A stretch of 11,933 nt of DNA from Firmicutes bacterium CAG:631 (GCA_000433015.1 HF997984.1:1-11933); one strand, 5' to 3'; positions 1 through 7,505 are shown, counted from the stretch's first letter. Notes: a model not told the origin generated them from the sequence alone. Numbers and translations are program-made.

Positions 1-80
1 CCTGTACCCATCCCGAACACAGAAGTTAAGCACCGTAACGGCGAAGGTATCCGCAAGGGGAGAATAGCAAGTTGCCGGGC
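1..80 (+). rRNA. rrf: 5S ribosomal RNA, 3' part
   Basis: The first 80 bases are the middle and 3' part of a 5S rRNA. The conserved loop with CCGAACACAGAAGTTAAG lies near 13-30, and the 3' strand of the terminal stem (GCCGGGC) is at 74-80. The 5' third lies outside the window, so the boundary at 1 is the window edge. Nine T residues follow directly at 81-89 and probably serve as the end of the rRNA operon transcript. The gene points toward the following operon but is separated from it by a promoter. Confidence 0.93.
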
Positions 81-102
81 TTTTTTTTTGTTTACTATGT
101 TA

Positions 103-132
103 TTGAAACTATTAATAAAATCATGATATAAT
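103..132 (+). promoter_or_regulatory. Sigma-A type promoter of the jetABC operon
   Basis: A TTGAAA -35 box at 103-108 and a perfect TATAAT -10 box at 127-132 are separated by 18 bases. A TG at 124-125, one base before the -10 box, makes it an extended -10 promoter. Transcription would start near 139, giving a very short leader before the Shine-Dalgarno at 143-149. The promoter lies after the 5S T-run, so the operon should be expressed independently of the rRNA genes. No clear operator was seen. Confidence 0.75.
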
Positions 133-154
133 AAATCATATCGAGGTGACTATA

Positions 155-1549
155 ATGTTTGAGACCTTACCTCCATCTTTTTTTAATTTATTAGTATCTA
201 AAAATAGAGATTTATATATATCGGCTCTATTTGTTTTGCGTCGGGCCATTCGACAAGATTTATATTTGACAAGAGACGATCTTGTTCGTAGAATTACAAT
301 CTCTTTGGAAGAAAAAATTAAAGAGGCTCATTTAGATGAAGAAGATCAAGTGGATCAAGAAGATTTAGAAAATACAACAAGTAAAGCCTATTTTATTATC
401 CGAAAATTACGTGACTATGGTTGGATTAATATTGATTTCAATGCTAAAAATTCATTTGAAGAATATATTGCCGTACCCGCTTATGCAAGTATGGGAATTA
501 ATTTTTTGTATGCTTTATCTGAAGGTGCAGAAACAGAATATAATTCAATGGTATATAGTGTTTATGCTGCTTTAAAAATGGCCGATACAGAAAATAATGA
601 TTATTATAATGCGTTACAATCGGCCTATAAAAATACAGAACGGTTAAACGAATCTTTATCTAATCTTTATTATGGTGTTCGTAGTATTGAACAACGAATT
701 GCTGAAAATATTGATATTAATGATGTCGTTCGCATTCACTTTACTGAATATATTGAAAAATTACATGATAAATTTTATCATCCTTATAAAACATTTGACT
801 CCATTCAACGTTATCGTATGCCGATTATAAAAATGCTGAAAAACTGGCAAAATGATTCTTCGATTCGTAAAAAAATGATTGAACTTGGAAAAACAAAAAA
901 ACCAGATATGAATAATACGGAGTTGTTTGAATATATTACAAGTCTTTATCAATATATCCTGCAAACTTATGAAAATATCGAAGAAAAAATGGATATTATA
1001 GATAAAAAGATTTTTGATTATACGGCTTCTTCTATCGATAAAATGAAGCATTTAATTAGTATTGATGAAAGTTATAAAGGAAGAATTACTTATTTAATTA
1101 AAGAATTAAATGATCATAAAGAAGATAGCGAAGAACTTGTTGATATCATTCAAGATTTCTTTGATTTATCTACTTTAGAATATGCGCATCAAGAAGGGCT
1201 TTATACAAAACGTGAAATAACAATTAATCCTGATATTCCAGTTATTGAAATTTTTACTGAAGAAAAAACTGGAGAGGATGTCAATGAAATTTTTGATAAG
1301 ATACGGCAAGGATATAATTTAAGCAAAATTAAGGAGTTTATTGTCAGCCATGCTGAAAATAAAAAAATTGTAACCATGGAAGATTTAAATATCAAAGATG
1401 ACGAAGATTTTATTTTATCTATTCTTGCTATGTTACGTGGCGATGAAAAAGAATTGCCATTTAAAGTAGAATTTGATGAAGGGTATTTAAAGATTAGGAA
1501 TTATCTCGTTCCAAATATCAAATTTATTATGAAAGAAGGGCAACGCTAA
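155..1549 (+). CDS. jetA: JetA-like kleisin subunit (Wadjet/MukF-like, DUF5716 type)
   Basis: A 464-residue, acidic, helix-rich soluble protein with no signal peptide or membrane segment. Position in the operon, size and overall character match JetA of Wadjet systems, the MukF/kleisin-like subunit that bridges the two SMC heads; I recall the divergent DUF5716 version. The N-terminal ~110 residues look like a winged-helix dimerisation region, the middle (~130-330) is long helices, and the C-terminal ~100 residues look like a second small domain. A GTG at 146 opens the frame, but it lies within the Shine-Dalgarno GAGGTGA (143-149). I therefore choose the ATG at 155, five bases after it. The stop overlaps the next gene by one base (TAATG). 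The family call rests on gene order and on the downstream SMC ATPase more than on single residues. Confidence 0.8.
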   Translation: MFETLPPSFFNLLVSKNRDLYISALFVLRRAIRQDLYLTRDDLVRRITISLEEKIKEAHLDEEDQVDQEDLENTTSKAYFIIRKLRDYGWINIDFNAKNSFEEYIAVPAYASMGINFLYALSEGAETEYNSMVYSVYAALKMADTENNDYYNALQSAYKNTERLNESLSNLYYGVRSIEQRIAENIDINDVVRIHFTEYIEKLHDKFYHPYKTFDSIQRYRMPIIKMLKNWQNDSSIRKKMIELGKTKKPDMNNTELFEYITSLYQYILQTYENIEEKMDIIDKKIFDYTASSIDKMKHLISIDESYKGRITYLIKELNDHKEDSEELVDIIQDFFDLSTLEYAHQEGLYTKREITINPDIPVIEIFTEEKTGEDVNEIFDKIRQGYNLSKIKEFIVSHAENKKIVTMEDLNIKDDEDFILSILAMLRGDEKELPFKVEFDEGYLKIRNYLVPNIKFIMKEGQR

Positions 1550-2208
1550 TGTTTGAAGAAGAATTTGAAAAACTATATGAAAGTGAAAAAGAAGAATTTA
1601 AACGAGTTTGTAATTATCTTCTTTCAAAAACCTTTGTATTAAGAGATGTATATGATAAACAACAAAAAAGAATGATTACTTCTCCAGAATTTTTATTTAT
1701 GGAAAAATATTATGACATTTTTGAAAATTACTTAAGTTATTCTGGATGGAATTTAACCAAAGATCCTATCAATGGAATATATAAAGTGGAGAATATTTAT
1801 GGCTATAATAAAGCTAAATTTGATTCCTTTACAACTTATATTTTATTGGCTTTGATGCTTACCTATGAAGAACAAGCACCCATTACAACAATGGGCAATA
1901 GTGTGATTACAACCCCTTATGATATTGCTACAAAAATGCAAATTTTAGGGTTGATTCAAAAAAGACCTTCAAAAGAATCCTTTAGAATATCTTTCCGGAG
2001 ATTGGAACAGTTTAATTTGATTTTACGTTTGAATACTTCCCAAGATTTAGATGCTTGGAAAATTATGATTATGCCAACGATTAATCATATCGTTACATAT
2101 GATAAAATGAAAGAACTTTGTGAATATATTCCAACGATTTTAAAAGAAAAATATGAAAAAAAATCTGAAGATCAAGAAATGTTAGAAATGGAGGGTGCGC
2201 TTTCATGA
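1549..2208 (+). CDS. jetB: JetB-like MukE-type subunit (DUF6063 type)
   Basis: A 219-residue soluble protein, the usual size of JetB/MukE subunits, which are winged-helix dimers binding the kleisin. It begins with a charged helix (FEEEFEKLYESEKEEFKRV). A region around 90-160 follows, with a hydrophobic helix (TYILLALMLTYEEQ) and a basic RISFRRLEQFNLI stretch typical of a winged helix. The C-terminus is highly charged. The start ATG overlaps the jetA stop (TAATG) and the stop overlaps the jetC start (ATGA), so the three proteins are translationally coupled and probably made in fixed ratio. I recall this family as DUF6063, found with DUF5716 JetA; no profile search was possible. Confidence 0.75.
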   Translation: MFEEEFEKLYESEKEEFKRVCNYLLSKTFVLRDVYDKQQKRMITSPEFLFMEKYYDIFENYLSYSGWNLTKDPINGIYKVENIYGYNKAKFDSFTTYILLALMLTYEEQAPITTMGNSVITTPYDIATKMQILGLIQKRPSKESFRISFRRLEQFNLILRLNTSQDLDAWKIMIMPTINHIVTYDKMKELCEYIPTILKEKYEKKSEDQEMLEMEGALS

Positions 2209-5200
2209 AATTACTAAAAAAAGTTTTACTCATTAACTGGCACTCCTTTAGCAAAGAATTAATTGAAGTTGGGAATATCAATTTCTTAACAGGGAAAAAC
2301 GCGGTTGGGAAATCAACGATTGTTGACGCCATTCAATTAGTCATTTTAGCTGATACGAGAGGAACATCCTTTAATAAAGCAGCAAGTGAAAAATCTGGAC
2401 GTACGGTCATTAGTTATTTAAAAGGTGAAATTGGCGGAGATGAGCAAGGCAATAAGCGTTATATGCGGGATGGGGAATTTTCTTCTTATGTTGCTTTGGA
2501 GTTTTATGATGATCAAAAAGATGAACCTTTTGTTATCGGCTTACAATTTGATGTTATTGGAGATAAATTAGTATCACATCAATTTATATATGATGGTGCT
2601 ATTCCTGAACAATGCTTTATTTTAAATAATCGTGCAATGCCGTTTAAGATTTTTAAAGAATATGTTACTTCTGAATTTAGAAATGTCATTTTACCAGATT
2701 CTTTATCCACTTATAAAGAAGAAATGCGTAAAAAATTGGGACATTTAAGTCAACGCTTTTTTGCATTATTTAAAAAAGCGGTTCCTTTTCAACCTATTTA
2801 TGATATTCGAAAATTTATTACAGAATTCGTTTGTGATGTCAAATATGATATCAAAGGCGATTTAGAAAAGATGCAAGAAAACATTCGAAATTATACTTCT
2901 TTAGAAGTTGAATCGAAATTAATTGAAAAAAAGATCTATCATTTACAACGTATTCATGAATATTATGAAAGTTATGCAGCAGACAAAAATAAATGTGAAC
3001 AAGCGAATTATTTAGTTGCAAAATTAGAAATTGCAAAGAAGAGAAAAGATATTGCGAATCTCAATGAAGAAATTAAAAAACATCAACGGCGATTTGATGA
3101 TTTAGGAGTTGAAGAAGTCGCTTTGACTCAAAATGTTGAAAGCTGGAGTAAAGTTCGTGACCAATTAATTGTTGAAAGAGATAATAGTGATTCTAAAAAT
3201 AAACATGAAAAATATGGTAAACAAAAAGAAGATATCAAAAAAGAAATTGATATGATTACAGATGTTTTTAGTCGTTCTGCAACTCGTTTGATTAATACTT
3301 TCCAAGAATTTATTCAAAAAGCGGAACAAATTAAAGAATACACATTTGATCCAGAAGTGGCTAATCTTGCTAAAGTTGATTTGGATTTATTTTATGCAAA
3401 AGCGGATCAAGTTATTGAAAAGGCAAGTGTTTTGACCAAACTAAATGCGGATAACTTAAATAAATATAATGAACATCAAGTTATTGAATTGACACAAAAT
3501 GTAGCTTCTTTAGAAGATGATTTCATGAAAATGCATAATGTAGTAGAAGCAACAAAACAAACTTATATCGATCAAAGAGATCGTTGCTTGAATACAATTG
3601 AAACTTTAAGAAATGGGAAAAAGAGTTATCCAACTCATTTGATTGAATTTAAAGAATTTATTGAAGAAAAACTATATGAGATGCATCATGAAAATATCGA
3701 ATTAAACTTTGTTGCGGACCTTATGGAAATCAAAAATAAAAAATGGCAACAAGCTTTAGAATGCTATTTAAGTGCGCAAAAGTTTTCTTTTGTTGTCGAT
3801 AGTCGTTATTTTAAAGATGCAATTACGATTTATAATCAAAACCGACATTTATTTTCCGATGTATCGATTATTGATACCGAAAAAATTTATCAAAGAGCAC
3901 CTTTTAAAGTTTTAAATCAATCATTAGCTACTGAAATTGAAACCGATAACAAATATGTACGTGCCTATATTGATTATTTAATTGGTACTTTAATTAAAGT
4001 AGAAAATATTGAAGATTTAAATCAATATGATCGAGCAATTACTCCATCATGCATGCTTTATCAACAATTCAGTGCTAGACAATTAAATGTCAATCGTTCA
4101 CGCACACCTTATATTGGTAAAAAAGCAACGCAAACTCAAATTGAAGCTTATGCATTAGAGGCAGATGAATTAGTCCAAAAAATTGCAAAGGAACAAGAAA
4201 AAGAACAAATCTTTTTATCTGTTGGTAAATTGAATAATTTATCGATTGTGGATATTAATTACCATTTTGGTAATTTAAAACAAATCTATCACATTGATGC
4301 ATTACAATCTGAAATCGAAGAAATTGATCATAAAATGGAAACGATTGATATGAGTGATGTTTATGAAATTGAAGAAAAAATCAATGATGTTGATAGTGAA
4401 TTACGTTATGCAAACAATGGGCTTCGTCAAAATTCTCAAGAAAAGGGAAGCATTTTGGCAAAAATTGAAGAACTAAAACAAGTAAAATTAGCGGATGCGG
4501 AACGGATTTTGCAACAAAAAGAAGAAGATTTGGAAAAGAAATATCCAGCAGAATGGATTGAGGCCAATGTTTCAGAAGAATTACAAGAAATGCTAAATTA
4601 TATTAGCGAAGATCAAATTAATAAAAAACTTGTTGAATCAAAACGGATTGCTGAAACTTTACAAACGAAAAAGCGGATGCTTGACCGCAGTCGAACGGAT
4701 TACATGCGAACCTTTAATGTATCGATGGAAATTGATGATGATTCCAATAAGGCGTTTGATGATGATTTAGCCAAATATCAAGAAATTGAATTACCTCATT
4801 ATCAACAAAAGATTGTTGAGGCCAAAGAAAAATCTTATGATCAATTTAAAGAAGATTTATTAGCAAAACTAAAATCTTCTATTGAATCGGTAACAGAACA
4901 AATTGAGCAATTAAATCAATCATTGAAAAATTTCCAATTTGGTCGAGATCGTTATGAATTCACCGTTAAGCCGAATTTAACGTATATTAAAATATATGAT
5001 ATGATTATGGATGATTTGCTCATGCAAGATTCGCGAATTAATGCGGCAGCATTTTATGAAAAGCATAAAGATACCATTGATGAATTTTTTGCAGCCATTA
5101 CGGAAGCTCCTGGAGCAAATGATGAAGAAAGAAGAGAAATTATCAATAAAAATATTGCACGTTATACTGATTATCGGACATATCTTGATTTTGACTTACT

Positions 5201-5585
5201 CGTACATAATATTGAAACTAAGGCTGTTCAAAGTTTGGCTAATAGTATGAATACGAAATCTGGGGGAGAAACGCAAACACCTTTCTATATTTCCATTTTG
5301 GCATCTATTGCCAGTGAATATCGCATTGATTTAGATGATACAGGTAATAATACTCCGCGTTTAATCTTATTTGATGAAGCATTTAACAAAATGGATTCAG
5401 AAAGAATTAAGGAAAGTATTGAATTATTAAAGAAATTCCAATTACAAGCCATTTTAGTTGCTCCACCTGAAAAAGTAAGCGATATTGCTCCATTGGTTGA
5501 TCGTAATTTATGTGTTATTCGACGTAAAAATTCTGCTTTTGTCAAATGGTTTGATAAAAGTGAAATTAGTTCTATTGCTAGTTAA
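2205..5585 (+). CDS. jetC: JetC-like SMC ATPase (MukB/SbcC-like)
   Basis: An 1126-residue SMC-type ATPase, the motor of a Wadjet/MukBEF-like DNA loop extruder. The N-terminal head carries a Walker A motif, GKNAVGKST, at residues 30-38. Long charged coiled coil follows (about 230-470). A globular hinge-like domain spans about 470-645, with a W-x-x-ALE motif and RTPYIGKKA at its end. A second coiled coil covers about 645-930. The C-terminal head has the ABC signature SGGE at 1019-1022 and Walker B LILFDEAF with D1057 and catalytic E1058. All ATPase motifs are intact, so the protein should be active. Its ATG overlaps the jetB stop (ATGA) and is preceded by GGAGGG at 2190-2195. It is shorter than E. 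coli MukB, as expected for JetC. The usual fourth gene, the JetD nuclease, does not follow; a terminator does. Confidence 0.9.
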   Translation: MKLLKKVLLINWHSFSKELIEVGNINFLTGKNAVGKSTIVDAIQLVILADTRGTSFNKAASEKSGRTVISYLKGEIGGDEQGNKRYMRDGEFSSYVALEFYDDQKDEPFVIGLQFDVIGDKLVSHQFIYDGAIPEQCFILNNRAMPFKIFKEYVTSEFRNVILPDSLSTYKEEMRKKLGHLSQRFFALFKKAVPFQPIYDIRKFITEFVCDVKYDIKGDLEKMQENIRNYTSLEVESKLIEKKIYHLQRIHEYYESYAADKNKCEQANYLVAKLEIAKKRKDIANLNEEIKKHQRRFDDLGVEEVALTQNVESWSKVRDQLIVERDNSDSKNKHEKYGKQKEDIKKEIDMITDVFSRSATRLINTFQEFIQKAEQIKEYTFDPEVANLAKVDLDLFYAKADQVIEKASVLTKLNADNLNKYNEHQVIELTQNVASLEDDFMKMHNVVEATKQTYIDQRDRCLNTIETLRNGKKSYPTHLIEFKEFIEEKLYEMHHENIELNFVADLMEIKNKKWQQALECYLSAQKFSFVVDSRYFKDAITIYNQNRHLFSDVSIIDTEKIYQRAPFKVLNQSLATEIETDNKYVRAYIDYLIGTLIKVENIEDLNQYDRAITPSCMLYQQFSARQLNVNRSRTPYIGKKATQTQIEAYALEADELVQKIAKEQEKEQIFLSVGKLNNLSIVDINYHFGNLKQIYHIDALQSEIEEIDHKMETIDMSDVYEIEEKINDVDSELRYANNGLRQNSQEKGSILAKIEELKQVKLADAERILQQKEEDLEKKYPAEWIEANVSEELQEMLNYISEDQINKKLVESKRIAETLQTKKRMLDRSRTDYMRTFNVSMEIDDDSNKAFDDDLAKYQEIELPHYQQKIVEAKEKSYDQFKEDLLAKLKSSIESVTEQIEQLNQSLKNFQFGRDRYEFTVKPNLTYIKIYDMIMDDLLMQDSRINAAAFYEKHKDTIDEFFAAITEAPGANDEERREIINKNIARYTDYRTYLDFDLLVHNIETKAVQSLANSMNTKSGGETQTPFYISILASIASEYRIDLDDTGNNTPRLILFDEAFNKMDSERIKESIELLKKFQLQAILVAPPEKVSDIAPLVDRNLCVIRRKNSAFVKWFDKSEISSIAS

Positions 5586-5614
5586 AGAAAAGTTACCCAA
5601 CTTTTCTTTTTTTT
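5584..5614 (+). terminator. Terminator of the jetABC operon
   Basis: An 11-bp perfect stem (5584-5594 with 5599-5609) around the loop ACCC is followed by T residues to 5614. It begins inside the jetC stop codon, so it firmly closes the operon after the third gene. Confidence 0.9.
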
Positions 5615-5663
5615 GTATATTTTTTTAAATATGGTAAAAACTATCACTGCCGGAGGTGAAAGA

Positions 5664-5852
5664 ATGGCACAAAGACAATCATCAAATAAAAGTCAACAAT
5701 CTAATCGTCAAAGAACACAAAGCCAAACTAAAGATTGCAGATCTAACCAAAATATGGAAGCGAGTGAAGAATTGATGACAAACACTAATCGTTCAAGACA
5801 ATCTCAAACTCGTCGCCAAATTCGTTCTAATCGTAGTAGAAATTCGAAATAA
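5664..5852 (+). CDS. Small Gln/Ser/Arg/Asn-rich protein, function unknown
   Basis: A 62-residue, very hydrophilic, basic protein made mostly of Q, S, R, N, K and T. It is low in hydrophobic residues and has a single Cys. The frame is open from a TTG at 5613, but that lies inside the terminator. The ATG at 5664 has a strong Shine-Dalgarno CGGAGGTGA (5651-5659) with good spacing, so I choose it. The strong ribosome site and the terminator right after the stop suggest a real gene. It probably has its own transcript, as it sits between two terminators. Composition suggests a disordered nucleic-acid-binding or spore-associated peptide, perhaps functioning like a small spore protein, but no family is recognised. 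It could also be a lineage-specific orphan. Confidence 0.6.
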   Translation: MAQRQSSNKSQQSNRQRTQSQTKDCRSNQNMEASEELMTNTNRSRQSQTRRQIRSNRSRNSK

Positions 5853-5857
5853 TAAAG

Positions 5858-5877
5858 ACTGCCTTTGGCAGTTTTTT
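5858..5877 (+). terminator. Terminator after the small QSR-rich gene
   Basis: The stem ACTGCC / GGCAGT (5858-5863 with 5867-5872) has a TTT loop and is followed by six T residues (5872-5877). It lies only 8 bases before the next start codon. Confidence 0.85.
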
Positions 5878-5884
5878 AAAAATT

Positions 5885-6361
5885 ATGATAGGAATTATTG
5901 TATTTCTTATCCTTTTTATCATTATAGATCTGTTATTTTATATACCGATTTTAATTCATATTTTGATAGCGGATGATCTTGTCGGTGTTTATATTTTTTC
6001 TATTCCCATATTTTATGTTACGCCACAAAAAACGATTAATCATTTAAGAAATAAAATTTCGATTGAAAACTTAAAATATGCTGATAAAGAAGATATGAAA
6101 TACATTGAATCCATTGCTATTGAAGAAATTCATATAAATACGACTTTTATTGATCCATCCCATGAATATTCTTATATTTGGTATCCTTTATTAGGCATAT
6201 TCGCTGATTTAAATACTAATATCTTTAAAAACAAAATGACGATTGAACATAATCAACAAAAAAAATATCATTTTTATTTAAAAATGCATGTTAAAATTGC
6301 TAGAGTCATTAAATACTATTTTATTATAAGGAGATTAAAGCATGAAAGAGCATCCAATTAG
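5885..6361 (+). CDS. ytfI: YtfI-like membrane-anchored protein (DUF2953-like)
   Basis: A 158-residue protein with a long hydrophobic N-terminus (residues 1-29, rich in I, L and F) that should form one membrane anchor. A soluble region follows, with a basic C-terminus (KYYFIIRRLKHERASN). It overlaps the GerW/YtfJ gene by 20 bases. In Bacillus, ytfI (a DUF2953 protein) sits directly before ytfJ, so I assign it by position and architecture; sequence similarity is weak by eye and the protein is shorter than the roughly 220 residues I recall for Bacillus. The ATG at 5885 is the only usable start after an in-frame stop at 5837-5839. No Shine-Dalgarno precedes it, because the terminator of the preceding gene occupies that space; translation may be poor or depend on readthrough. 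Its role is unknown and presumed linked to sporulation. Confidence 0.55.
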   Translation: MIGIIVFLILFIIIDLLFYIPILIHILIADDLVGVYIFSIPIFYVTPQKTINHLRNKISIENLKYADKEDMKYIESIAIEEIHINTTFIDPSHEYSYIWYPLLGIFADLNTNIFKNKMTIEHNQQKKYHFYLKMHVKIARVIKYYFIIRRLKHERASN

Positions 6362-6701
6362 TGAAATTTTAAAGGCATCCATCATTCAATTGGGTGATCT
6401 GATTGATGTTGGAAAAGTAGTAGGGTCCCCTATTTTATTGCCAGATCAAAGTATAGCCATCCCTTTAACTAAAGTTAGTTGTGGATTTGGCGTCGGTGGC
6501 AGTGAATTTACTTCTAAAAAAGGAAATGCCGAATTTTCCGAAGAATTATTTCCTTTTGGTGGAGGTACAGGTGGAGGTGTAAGTATTACACCAACGGCAC
6601 TAATTATACTGAATCATGGAAAAATTAAAATCATGAAAATTGAAAAAAATGGTTTTTTTATTGAAAAAGTATTTGGTGCAGTAAAAGATATCATAAAGTA
6701 G
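6342..6701 (+). CDS. ytfJ: GerW/YtfJ family sporulation protein
   Basis: A 119-residue protein with the hallmarks of the GerW/YtfJ family: an HPI-starting N-terminus, GDLIDVGKVVGSPILLPDQS near 17-36, SCGFGVGGSEF near 46-56, and the glycine-rich FGGGTGGGVSITPTALI block at about 72-88. Bacillus YtfJ is a forespore-expressed protein needed for normal spore germination. This one is somewhat shorter at the C-terminus than the ~150 residues of Bacillus YtfJ. A good Shine-Dalgarno AAGGAG at 6328-6333 precedes the ATG, inside the end of the upstream gene, which suggests coupling. It is the best evidence that the host is a spore former. Homologues also occur in some non-sporulating relatives, so this is not proof. 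Confidence 0.92.
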   Translation: MKEHPISEILKASIIQLGDLIDVGKVVGSPILLPDQSIAIPLTKVSCGFGVGGSEFTSKKGNAEFSEELFPFGGGTGGGVSITPTALIILNHGKIKIMKIEKNGFFIEKVFGAVKDIIK

Positions 6702-6728
6702 CTCAAACCTCAACATTAGGTTTGAGCT
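6700..6728 (+). terminator. Terminator after ytfJ
   Basis: An 11-bp perfect stem (AGCTCAAACCT at 6700-6710 with AGGTTTGAGCT at 6718-6728) has a 7-base loop and a following T-rich stretch. It overlaps the stop codon of ytfJ. Confidence 0.85.
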
Positions 6729-6766
6729 ATTTTGTTTAAAAAGACAGAAAAAAACATTGAAAAGTA

Positions 6767-6795
6767 TTGACATTAATATCAATTTTTGATATATT
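6767..6795 (+). promoter_or_regulatory. Promoter of the tRNA operon
   Basis: A consensus TTGACA -35 box (6767-6772) and a TATATT -10 box (6790-6795) have the ideal 17-base spacing. A GC-rich GAGCGC stretch follows at 6800-6804, typical of stable-RNA promoters under growth-rate control. The first tRNA begins 18 bases after the -10 box. Confidence 0.85.
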
Positions 6796-6813
6796 AAATG
6801 AGCGCAGTGGCAT

Positions 6814-6889
6814 GGGTGTTTAGCTCAGCTGGGAGAGCATCTGCCTTACAAGCAGAGGGTCGGCGGTTCGAGCCCGTCAACACCCACCA
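6814..6889 (+). tRNA. tRNA-Val (anticodon TAC)
   Basis: 76 bases. The acceptor stem GGGTGTT/AACACCC is fully paired and the anticodon loop CTTACAA carries TAC at 6847-6849. The T arm has GGTTCGAGCC and CCA is encoded at 6887-6889. It is the first gene of a five-tRNA operon. Confidence 0.97.
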
Positions 6890-6908
6890 TTTTTTTTAAA
6901 ATAGTTAT

Positions 6909-6992
6909 GGGAGAGTAGCGAAGTGGCCAAACGCGGTTGACTGTAAATCAATTCCTGAGGGTTCGGCGGTTCAAATCCGTCCTCTCCCACCA
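6909..6992 (+). tRNA. tRNA-Tyr (anticodon GTA)
   Basis: 84 bases with a long variable arm, as expected for bacterial tRNA-Tyr. The acceptor stem GGGAGAG/CTCTCCC is paired, the anticodon loop CTGTAAA gives GTA, and CCA is encoded at 6990-6992. Confidence 0.97.
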
Positions 6993-7006
6993 CTTTAAAA
7001 GCTTGT

Positions 7007-7082
7007 TGGGACATAGCCAAGTGGTAAGGCACCAGATTTTGATTCTGGCATCTCCCTGGTTCGAATCCAGGTGTCCCAGCCA
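7007..7082 (+). tRNA. tRNA-Gln (anticodon TTG)
   Basis: 76 bases. The acceptor stem TGGGACA/TGTCCCA starts with the U1-A72 pair typical of tRNA-Gln. The anticodon loop TTTTGAT gives TTG, the discriminator is G, and CCA is encoded at 7080-7082. Confidence 0.97.
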
Positions 7083-7091
7083 ATTGTTAAT

Positions 7092-7167
7092 GTCCTGTTA
7101 GCTCAGTCGGTAGAGCACTTGACTTTTAATCAAGGGGTCACGCGTTCAAATCGCGTACAGGATACCA
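7092..7167 (+). tRNA. tRNA-Lys (anticodon TTT)
   Basis: 76 bases. The anticodon loop CTTTTAA gives TTT and CCA is encoded at 7165-7167. The acceptor stem GTCCTGT/ACAGGAT has a G-U wobble as its first pair (G7092 with T7163), where a Watson-Crick pair is usual. All other stems are regular. Confidence 0.95.
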
Positions 7168-7170
7168 CTT

Positions 7171-7259
7171 GCCCAAGTGGCGAAATAGGTAGACGCACAG
7201 GACTTAAAATCCTGTGGTTAGTGATAACCGTGCCGGTTCGATTCCGGCCTTGGGCACCA
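7171..7259 (+). tRNA. tRNA-Leu (anticodon TAA)
   Basis: 89 bases with a long variable arm, as expected for tRNA-Leu. The acceptor stem GCCCAAG/CTTGGGC is paired, the anticodon loop CTTAAAA gives TAA, and CCA is encoded at 7257-7259. It follows tRNA-Lys by three bases and ends the tRNA operon. Confidence 0.97.
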
Positions 7260-7271
7260 TAAAGAAAGCAT

Positions 7272-7311
7272 AGGTTTGATACGCTAGAAATAGCTAATCA
7301 AGCCTTTTTTT
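7272..7311 (+). terminator. Terminator of the tRNA operon
   Basis: The outer stem AGGTTTGAT/ATCAAGCCT (7272-7280 with 7297-7305, one G-T pair) encloses an inner hairpin, GCTA-GAAA-TAGC. A run of seven T residues follows (7305-7311). Confidence 0.85.
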
Positions 7312-7505
7312 GAGCCAAAATTAGCAAAACTTAGCAGTTATTTAACATAAACTGAGCATAAGCAGCTTAACATCATATCTTCTACCAGTGAAGTTTTAGC
7401 TCGTGATTTTGCACTAAAAACTTTTTATAGCACAATAAACTTTTTATCTAAGGGTAGAATAACAAAAATGGACAGTCTAAAAAATAAAAAAAGCAGTCTG
7501 GATTT
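7312..7505. other. Non-coding stretch after the tRNA operon with short direct repeats
   Basis: No convincing gene is present. Two near-copies of TAAAAACTTTTTAT / AATAAACTTTTTAT lie at about 7414-7428 and 7433-7447, an arrangement of spaced repeats like that at the ends of some transposons. CAGTCT also occurs twice (about 7472 and 7495). A motif at about 7328-7350 (CTTAGCAGTTATTTAAC) recurs with changes near 8854-8871. Confidence 0.5.

Noticed and set aside
5285..5545. Minus-strand open frame inside jetC
   Set aside because: It is a shadow of the highly conserved C-terminal ATPase domain on the other strand.
5613..5663. Upstream extension of the small QSR-rich gene from a TTG start
   Set aside because: The TTG lies inside the jetC terminator and has no ribosome site, while the ATG at 5664 has a strong one.
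6877..7262. Open frames across the tRNA cluster on both strands
   Set aside because: They are translations of tRNA genes (Tyr, Gln, Lys and Leu) and have no independent support.
7272..7305. GCTAGAAATAGC within the tRNA terminator recalls a Cas9 guide-RNA scaffold
   Set aside because: It is a simple GAAA-tetraloop hairpin in a terminator. No CRISPR repeats, cas genes or tracrRNA-like hairpins are present.
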